Shown here piece by piece: positions 4,730-8,959 of a stretch of DNA of 8,959 nucleotides (its first letter is position 1; each line of letters opens with the position of its first letter). The DNA is taken from assembly GCA_002359075.1 (NCBI GenBank), contig DEQA01000337.1, positions 1 through 8,959 of the forward strand, in the 5' to 3' direction. This DNA is from Planococcaceae bacterium UBA3378. Its GTDB lineage: Bacteria > Bacillota > Bacilli > Bacillales_A > Planococcaceae. The position numbers were made by a program, and so were the translations under genes. The notes beneath the pieces are model-generated. The model worked only from the letters and a program-made list of their open reading frames with translations, was not told where the DNA came from and made no database searches.

Positions 4730-5861
4730 ACTCGCGTATAAGCGTCATTGCCTGAAGCTCTGCCACTGTCCGCTGTCCTGCTAATCCCATCGATACTTTA
4801 AATTCACTATATAAGTTTTGCATAACTTGATAGACGCCGTTCTCCCCGTCGTAGGCAAGGCCATAAACAAATGGCCGGCCGATGCAGACAGCCGCAGCAC
4901 CGAGCGCCAGTGCCTTTAGTGCATCAATTCCTCGGTATATTCCACCGTCCAGCAGTACTGGTACGCGGCCATTTACCGCGTTCACAATGGCAGGAAGAGC
5001 ATCGAGGCTCCCGATTACCCCATCCAATTGGCGACCGCCATGGTTGGAAACGATAATTCCATCCACCCCGGCTTCCATAGCTAGACGAGCATCTTCCGGG
5101 TGTAAGATCCCTTTAATAAGCAGCGGCACCCGAAGGCGGCTTTTTAATTCCCGGACATTTTCCCAATTCAGTGTCGGATGAAAAATGTTGGCGAGCACGC
5201 CTTCCACGTAAGACTCAAATGAATCGTCCGTTAAAGAGGAGGTGAAGACAGGGTCATTCATATAATTTCCACGTGCCAGTCCCAGCTTGAGTGGTGAGAA
5301 TTGATTGCGCACATCCTCCTCACGCCAGCCAAGCATGACGGTATCGACTGTCAGGACAATTGCTTCAAAGCCGGCATTTTCTGCACGGGCAGCCATACTA
5401 TAAGCGATTTCCTCATTTGTAGACCAGTAAAGCTGAAACCATTTCGTATGATTTGGCGCAGTCTCGGCTACTTCTTCAAGTGAATAGCTGGAGACCGTAC
5501 TTTGAATGTAGGGCATACCCAGTTTTTCGGCAGCACGTACAACAGCCAGTTCTCCCAGTTCATGCGCCATCTGATTCATCCCAACCGGTGCAAACAAAAA
5601 AGGAGTAGGATGTGTTTTGCCAAACAGCTTAATAGATGTATCAGTTTCGGAAACATCATTTAAAAAGCGCGGGACGATAGAATATTTCGTAAAGGCACGG
5701 CGGTTGTTACGCAGGGATTGTTCGCCGCCAGCCCCTGATCGAATATAGCCGTATGGTCCGGCAGGGAGCTTTTCCGCCACCGCTTTTTCTAGATCCTCAA
5801 AGCAAATAGGGAAGGGCTTATTACCCTGAATATTTTTTAAAAGCAAGTCTTCTTTTGTCAT
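4728..5861 (-). CDS. FMN-dependent alpha-hydroxy-acid oxidising enzyme, lactate 2-monooxygenase-like
   Basis: The 377-residue TIM-barrel flavoenzyme belongs to the family of lactate oxidase, glycolate oxidase and lactate 2-monooxygenase, which remove two electrons from an L-2-hydroxy acid. Landmarks: GYIRSGAGGE (38-47), APVGMNQMAH (91-100), STVSSYSLEE (121-130), QLYW (143-146), TVDTVMLGWREEDVRN (171-186), NYMNDPVF (199-206), LLIKGI (247-252; FMN-contacting K250), SNHGGRQLDG (272-281; catalytic H274, substrate-binding R277), DGGIYRG (305-311) and GRPFVYG (328-334). GYxxxGAGGE, MLGWR and NYxxDPVF favour the lactate 2-monooxygenase branch, whose known member turns lactate into acetate and CO2. 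It starts 7 nt after metI, with its ribosome site (AAAGGA, 11 nt upstream) overlapping the metI end, so it is co-transcribed with the methionine importer under the SAM riboswitch. A sulfur-containing 2-hydroxy acid such as 2-hydroxy-4-methylthiobutanoate is therefore a plausible substrate; this is inference. Confidence 0.88.
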   Translation of the reverse strand: MTKEDLLLKNIQGNKPFPICFEDLEKAVAEKLPAGPYGYIRSGAGGEQSLRNNRRAFTKYSIVPRFLNDVSETDTSIKLFGKTHPTPFLFAPVGMNQMAHELGELAVVRAAEKLGMPYIQSTVSSYSLEEVAETAPNHTKWFQLYWSTNEEIAYSMAARAENAGFEAIVLTVDTVMLGWREEDVRNQFSPLKLGLARGNYMNDPVFTSSLTDDSFESYVEGVLANIFHPTLNWENVRELKSRLRVPLLIKGILHPEDARLAMEAGVDGIIVSNHGGRQLDGVIGSLDALPAIVNAVNGRVPVLLDGGIYRGIDALKALALGAAAVCIGRPFVYGLAYDGENGVYQVMQNLYSEFKVSMGLAGQRTVAELQAMTLIRE

Positions 5862-5868
5862 AAATAGA

Positions 5869-6540
5869 TCAGTCCTTTTTCAGCTTCGCAGCAACAAGAT
5901 TGCCGATTGATTGAACTACCTGTACTAATATAATAAGAATAAACACAGCCGCATACATAACATCCACCTGGAAACGGATATGACCGTATCGGTAGGCCAG
6001 GGCACCAAGACCTCCTGCTCCAACAAGCCCTGCCATGGCGGTTGCCCCAATGAGACCGACTGTAGCAATTGTCAGGCCGAGTACAATGGAGGAACGGGCT
6101 TCACGCAGCAGTACATGCCATATGATATGGCGCCGCTTAATGCCCATTGCAGTATAAGCTTCCATTACACCAGGGGACACTTCTAGAAGAGCGGTCTCCA
6201 GCAGGCGGGCAATATAAGGCGCTGTATAGACAACAAGCGGTACAATTACACCCTTTACGCCAATCGTTGTCCCCACAAGGAACTTTGTGAGCGGCAGAAT
6301 GAAGAACAGCAAAATAATAAATGGAATCGAGCGGATAATGTTAATAACCAAGTTAGAAATACGGTAAAGCCATTTATTTTCAAATGCCTGTCCTGGACGT
6401 GTCAGTACGAGCATCAGCCCAAGTGGTACCCCAAGTGCAACGGAAATAATGAGGGAAATGGACGTCATCTGGAATGTTTCAAGCACTGCTTCCCAAATAA
6501 TAGGTCCCCACTGTTCAAAAAAGCCTTTATCACTATTCAT
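5869..6540 (-). CDS. metI: Methionine ABC transporter permease MetI
   Basis: This is the integral-membrane subunit of the MetNIQ methionine importer, 223 residues (family about 217). It has about five hydrophobic segments: roughly 25-46, 62-88, 96-118, 150-175 and 193-215. The EAA loop that docks on the ATPase is EAYTAMGIKRRHIIWHVLLR (127-146). GLVGAGGLG (171-179) is the conserved glycine-rich turn of MetI proteins. I chose ATG at 6540 because GGGAGGTG lies six bases upstream; an in-frame ATG pair at 6564-6559 would put that site inside the gene. The chosen start overlaps the metN stop by 8 bp (ATGAATAG), so translation is probably coupled. The hydroxy-acid oxidising gene follows after 7 nt. 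In Bacillus subtilis the same subunit is called MetP. Confidence 0.93.
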   Translation of the reverse strand: MNSDKGFFEQWGPIIWEAVLETFQMTSISLIISVALGVPLGLMLVLTRPGQAFENKWLYRISNLVINIIRSIPFIILLFFILPLTKFLVGTTIGVKGVIVPLVVYTAPYIARLLETALLEVSPGVMEAYTAMGIKRRHIIWHVLLREARSSIVLGLTIATVGLIGATAMAGLVGAGGLGALAYRYGHIRFQVDVMYAAVFILIILVQVVQSIGNLVAAKLKKD

Positions 6541-7558
6541 CTGCTGCACCTCCCAATACATCAATTTGTACGCCGTTATCTGTTAAGTACCGGGAAATAT
6601 CGGTAATTTGTGAGGCTGTTCCATTGATATGCACGACAATATTACCGACAATACCGTTCTTAAGTTCAACAATGTTAGCCGCAAGGATATTCGGCTGAAC
6701 GTGGAACCGGCTCGCTATATCTGCAATGAGCGGTTTTCCTGTACTTTCCCCGACGAATGTCAGGCGAATGACCGCCCCCGTCAAGTTCAACTGCTCAATG
6801 AGTGAATCCGGCAGACTGCGCTGCGAAATCGTACTTAAAAATTTGCGTGTCGTTGGATGCTTCGGTCTTGTAAATAATTCAATGGCCGTATTATGCTCGA
6901 CAAGTTTTCCTTTCTCAAGGACATACACATAGTCACAGATTTTCTGAATGACATTCATCTCATGGGTGATTAAGAGGATCGTAATACCGAGCTTTTCGTT
7001 GATTTCAAGGAGCAGATCTAAAATAGAGTCCGTTGTTTCGGGATCCAAGGCGCTTGTCGCTTCATCACTAAGTAAGATTTCTGGTTCCTGCGATAGAGAG
7101 CGGGCAATGGCGACACGCTGCTTTTGTCCACCTGACAGCTGGTTCGGGTAGCTTGTCAGCTTATCTGTTAAGCCGACGATTTCCGTATATTTTGTTACCT
7201 TTTCTTCTACCTGTTGTTTGCTATAGCCTAATAGCTTTAAAGGTATAGCGATATTGTCATAGACTGTTGCTGTTTTTAGTAAATTAAAATGCTGGAATAT
7301 CATGCCGATTTTTTGACGTGACTGCCGGAGCTGCTCTGTGGAAGCTGCTGTCAGATCAACGCCGTTAATGATTACCTTGCCGCTTGTCGGGCGTTCCAAC
7401 AGGTTGACACAACGGATGAGCGTGCTTTTCCCTGCACCTGAATAGCCTATGACCCCATGAATTTCGCCTTTTTTTACTTGTATATCTACCTGGTCCACAG
7501 CGTTAACTGTGCCGTTTTTTGCTTTAAATTGTTTCACAACTGATTGGAGTTGAATCAT
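6533..7558 (-). CDS. metN: Methionine ABC transporter ATP-binding protein MetN with NIL domain
   Basis: This cytoplasmic ATPase drives methionine import. The 341 residues match full-length MetN. The nucleotide-binding domain shows Walker A GYSGAGKST (38-46; K44), the Q-loop in MIFQHFNLL (86-94; Q89), signature LSGGQ (141-145), Walker B ILLSDEA (161-167; catalytic E166), D-loop SALD (169-172) and H-loop ITHE (197-200; H199). The C-terminal part (about 262-336, with LTGAVIRLTF and IVGNIVVHING) is the NIL/ACT-like regulatory domain that binds cytosolic methionine and causes trans-inhibition in characterised MetN proteins. The ATG at 7558 is preceded by GGGGAG at close spacing. The gene is second in the operon, 68 nt after metQ, with a terminator-like hairpin in between, and its 3' end overlaps metI. 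Confidence 0.95.
   Translation of the reverse strand: MIQLQSVVKQFKAKNGTVNAVDQVDIQVKKGEIHGVIGYSGAGKSTLIRCVNLLERPTSGKVIINGVDLTAASTEQLRQSRQKIGMIFQHFNLLKTATVYDNIAIPLKLLGYSKQQVEEKVTKYTEIVGLTDKLTSYPNQLSGGQKQRVAIARSLSQEPEILLSDEATSALDPETTDSILDLLLEINEKLGITILLITHEMNVIQKICDYVYVLEKGKLVEHNTAIELFTRPKHPTTRKFLSTISQRSLPDSLIEQLNLTGAVIRLTFVGESTGKPLIADIASRFHVQPNILAANIVELKNGIVGNIVVHINGTASQITDISRYLTDNGVQIDVLGGAADE
6547..6554 (-). promoter_or_regulatory. Ribosome binding site of metI inside metN
   Basis: The minus strand reads GGGAGGTG six bases before the ATG at 6540. Because it lies in the last codons of metN, ribosomes finishing metN can re-initiate on metI. It decides the metI start in favour of 6540. Confidence 0.75.
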
Positions 7559-7579
7559 ACTCTCCCCGCCTTTCTAGCT

Positions 7580-7606
7580 AAAAAGCTACCGGTGTCGATA
7601 CCGGTA
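7580..7606 (-). terminator. Intercistronic attenuator-like hairpin between metQ and metN
   Basis: TACCGGT (7587-7593) and ACCGGTA (7600-7606) form a perfect 7-bp GC-containing stem with a 6-nt loop. On the minus strand GC then TTTTT follow (7584-7580). It looks like a partial intrinsic terminator or a 3' stabilising hairpin behind metQ. Either would let the binding protein be made in excess over MetN and MetI, as is usual for ABC importers. Confidence 0.55.
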
Positions 7607-7626
7607 ACTGTTGATCGTATATTGGA

Positions 7627-8445
7627 TTAGAAGCCTGGAATGACAGCCCCGTCATATTTTTCTTCAATGTACTGGCGTACTTCATCTGATTGATATGCTT
7701 CAATGAATTTCTTCAAGTCTTCACTGTCTTTATCTTCAGGACGTACGGCAATGACATTTACATAAAGCGAGTCTGTAGTTTCGAGCAGGATAGCATCGCT
7801 TTTAGGATTTAGGCCTGCCTCCATTGCGAAGTTTGTATTGATAGCGGCAAATTCTACTTCACCAAGCTGTGTCGGGATTTGAGCGGCTTCCAATTCAATG
7901 AATTCCAGATTTTTCGGGTTTTCTTCCACGTCATAGATGGTAGCATTGGTACCCACACCCTCCGCCAATGTGATATAGCCGGCATCAGCAAGTGCCAGTA
8001 ATGCGCGGCTTCCATTTGTCGGGTCGTTCGGTATAGCCACTTTTGAACCATCGGGAACGTCATCAATTGACTTATATTTCTCTGAATAGAAGCCTAATGG
8101 ATTCAAAACGGTATTTGCTACAGCTATAAGCTCCTCGCCCCGGTCTTCATTAAAGTTTTCCAAGAAGGGCTTGTGCTGGAAGTTATTTACGTCAAGATCT
8201 CCTTCTACAAGTGCTGTATTCGGCAGCACATAATCAGAAAATACTTCAATCTGCACGTCCAAGCCATTTTTAGCCGCTACTTCAGCAGCCACTTCTGTAA
8301 ATTCTTCCTGCAGGCCTGCCGTTACCCCAACCTTGATGACCCCGTCATCTAATTTTGCTGCTGAATCTTCATCGCTGCCGCATGCCGCGAGTGATAGGGT
8401 AAGTGCTGCTCCCGCGAATAAATAACCGAATTTTTTTGTTTTCAT
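7627..8445 (-). CDS. metQ: Methionine-binding lipoprotein MetQ (NlpA/YaeC family)
   Basis: This is the extracytoplasmic substrate-binding subunit of the methionine importer, 272 residues, typical of the family. It has a lipoprotein signal: positive start MKTKK (1-5), a hydrophobic stretch (6-18) and lipobox LAAC (19-22), so C22 is predicted to be lipidated and anchored in the membrane. Family landmarks are IKVGVTAGLQEE, FSDYVLPNTAL, DLDVNNFQHKPFL, IPNDPTNGSRALLAL, QIPTQLGEVEFAAINTNFA and the C-terminal YDGAVIPGF. The start is ATG at 8445 with GGAGG eight bases upstream; an in-frame TTG further up coincides with the ribosome site and is not used. It is the first gene of the operon, directly behind the SAM riboswitch. 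In many genomes metN comes first, so the order metQ-metN-metI is slightly unusual. NlpA proteins can bind L-Met, D-Met or Met-containing compounds; the exact ligand cannot be read from the sequence. Confidence 0.94.
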   Translation of the reverse strand: MKTKKFGYLFAGAALTLSLAACGSDEDSAAKLDDGVIKVGVTAGLQEEFTEVAAEVAAKNGLDVQIEVFSDYVLPNTALVEGDLDVNNFQHKPFLENFNEDRGEELIAVANTVLNPLGFYSEKYKSIDDVPDGSKVAIPNDPTNGSRALLALADAGYITLAEGVGTNATIYDVEENPKNLEFIELEAAQIPTQLGEVEFAAINTNFAMEAGLNPKSDAILLETTDSLYVNVIAVRPEDKDSEDLKKFIEAYQSDEVRQYIEEKYDGAVIPGF

Positions 8446-8453
8446 GATTGTTT

Positions 8454-8458
8454 CCTCC
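8454..8458 (-). promoter_or_regulatory. Ribosome binding site of metQ
   Basis: GGAGG on the minus strand lies eight bases before the ATG at 8445. It fixes that ATG as the start, which gives a normal lipoprotein signal peptide. Confidence 0.8.
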
Positions 8459-8483
8459 AACGTGTTTGTATTTGTTTTTCAAT

Positions 8484-8515
8484 AAAAAATGCCTCTCCTT
8501 TGAAAAGAGAGGCAT
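8484..8515 (-). terminator. Regulated terminator of the SAM riboswitch
   Basis: On the minus strand ATGCCTCTC (8515-8507) pairs with GAGAGGCAT (8497-8489) around a 9-nt loop, followed by a T-run (8489-8484). The competing antiterminator is visible: GATAAGAG (8546-8539), the 3' strand of aptamer helix P1, can pair with CTCTTTTC (8509-8502) at 7 of 8 positions. When SAM holds P1 closed, the terminator forms and transcription stops before metQ. Confidence 0.9.
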
Positions 8516-8538
8516 GAATAAACAATATTCAAACACCA

Positions 8539-8658
8539 CTCTTATCTTTCAAAACGAATTCGTTTTGTAGGATTTAGCACCATGCAAATGCGTTTTTTCG
8601 CATATGCTGGTTGCCGAGCTTCATCGGGCCAGTCCCTCAGCTACTCTTAATAAGAGAG
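8539..8658 (-). promoter_or_regulatory. SAM-I (S-box) riboswitch aptamer
   Basis: On the minus strand the S-box core is nearly canonical. The conserved run between 8640 and 8609 contains CTGAGGGACTGGCC, then CGATGAAG and CGGCAACC. GTGCTAAATCC follows at 8580-8570. P1 is CTCTTAT (8656-8650) with ATAAGAG (8545-8539). P3 is ATGCG/CGCAT closed by a six-A loop (8603-8588). P4 is CAAAACG/CGTTTTG with an AATT loop (8567-8550). The RNA binds S-adenosylmethionine and, through the terminator downstream, switches off metQNI and the hydroxy-acid enzyme gene when SAM is plentiful. Identification rests on sequence and all expected helices. Confidence 0.96.
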
Positions 8659-8688
8659 AAACACTATATTAAAAAAACTATGAAACTT

Positions 8689-8717
8689 AATATACAGACT
8701 ATTTATTCATTTTGCAA
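8689..8717 (-). promoter_or_regulatory. SigA promoter of the met operon
   Basis: On the minus strand TTGCAA (8717-8712, 4 of 6) and TATATT (8694-8689, 5 of 6) are separated by exactly 17 nt. The start site would fall near 8682, about 25 nt before the riboswitch, giving a leader of roughly 240 nt. Upstream is a 34-base stretch without G or C (8716-8749), a good UP-element candidate. Confidence 0.75.
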
Positions 8718-8729
8718 TATTATTTTATT

Positions 8730-8747
8730 AAAATTTTTAAAAATTTT
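8730..8747. repeat. 18-bp A/T-only palindrome upstream of the met promoter
   Basis: AAAATTTTTAAAAATTTT is a perfect palindrome made of phased A- and T-tracts. It lies 13 bp upstream of the -35 of the met promoter, where an RNA polymerase alpha-subunit (UP) site would be, and between that promoter and the end of the aminotransferase gene. It may also serve as a weak terminator for the latter; no GC-rich hairpin is seen there. The 8-bp arms ATTCATTT (8705-8712) and AAATGAAT (8753-8760) flank it symmetrically. Confidence 0.45.
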
Positions 8748-8773
8748 ATCATAAATGAATAGATTGGGCTCGT

Positions 8774-8959
8774 TTACTTGACAGGAAGATGAAAAAGACC
8801 GAGCTTTTCTACACGGGCAATGGCTTCTTTTAGCCGCTCTTCCGGCACGAGCAGCCCGACACGTACATAACCTTCCCCGTATTTGCCAAACCCGCTGCCT
8901 GCTGCAACGGCAACATCGGCCTTGTCCAGCAGTACATCTGCAAACTGCTGGCTGGTGAA
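8774..8959 (-). CDS. C-terminal end of a class I/II PLP-dependent aminotransferase (partial)
   Basis: Only the last 61 codons and the TAA are inside the window; the gene begins beyond the right edge. The visible protein is the small C-terminal domain of a fold-type I aminotransferase: FTSQQFADVLLDKADVAVAAG (residues 1-21 of the fragment), then SGFGKYGEGYVRVGLLVPEE (22-41) and RLKEAIARVEKLGLF (42-56). The arginine in GYVRVGL is the conserved arginine that binds the substrate alpha-carboxylate in this family. The GxFGxxGEGYVR pattern is seen in LL-diaminopimelate and related aminotransferases of Bacillales, but the substrate cannot be fixed from the tail. It is transcribed toward the met promoter and ends 57 bp before its -35, with no strong terminator visible. 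Confidence 0.85.
   Translation of the reverse strand, partial: FTSQQFADVLLDKADVAVAAGSGFGKYGEGYVRVGLLVPEERLKEAIARVEKLGLFHLPVK

Noticed and set aside
7580..7606. Independent promoter for metN in the metQ-metN gap
   Set aside because: No -35/-10 pair is apparent; the gap is occupied by a hairpin, so co-transcription is more likely.

Overview
The window looks like ordinary chromosome from a low-to-moderate GC Gram-positive bacterium of the order Bacillales. The reasons are AGGAGG-type ribosome sites, SigA-type promoters, a textbook SAM-I (S-box) riboswitch with a transcription-terminator platform, a lipoprotein MetQ, and protein sequences of Bacillaceae/Planococcaceae type. A Solibacillus- or Lysinibacillus-like genus is my guess only. 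I see no insertion sequence, phage, CRISPR array, tRNA or rRNA.

Left part (+ strand, 1-4541): a possible start of a leftward gene touches the left edge (1-14). After it come four monocistronic units, each closed by its own hairpin terminator: an unrecognised 204-residue charged protein (297-911), an amidohydrolase-type guanine deaminase (1070-2437), a YbaK/EbsC-type aminoacyl-tRNA deacylase (2574-3059), and a PLP-dependent glycine C-acetyltransferase (kbl, 3351-4541). The spacer before kbl is the most unusual stretch. In 119 bp it carries four perfect DnaA boxes (TTATNCACA) and one with a single mismatch. Two of them form a 12-bp palindrome that also looks like an intrinsic terminator. An extended -10 promoter for kbl follows directly.

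Right part (- strand, 8717 down to 4728): one SAM-controlled operon. A strong promoter with an A/T-only upstream tract drives a leader with a complete SAM-I aptamer, antiterminator and terminator. Then come metQ (lipoprotein), metN (ATPase with NIL domain) and metI (permease), which form a methionine ABC importer, and finally an FMN-dependent alpha-hydroxy-acid oxidising enzyme of the lactate 2-monooxygenase type, 7 nt after metI. A terminator-like hairpin between metQ and metN could set binding protein above transporter. The hydroxy-acid enzyme under methionine control suggests a sulfur-related 2-hydroxy acid substrate rather than plain lactate; this is inference. The operon meets kbl tail to tail between 4541 and 4728, where two tandem GC-rich hairpins lie. 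At the right edge is the C-terminal end of a class I/II aminotransferase (8774-8959, - strand).

The genes join purine catabolism, translation quality control, threonine/glycine metabolism and methionine uptake; only the met operon is a clear functional unit. The main candidates for something undescribed are the DnaA-box cluster upstream of kbl and the S-box-controlled lactate-monooxygenase-like gene.
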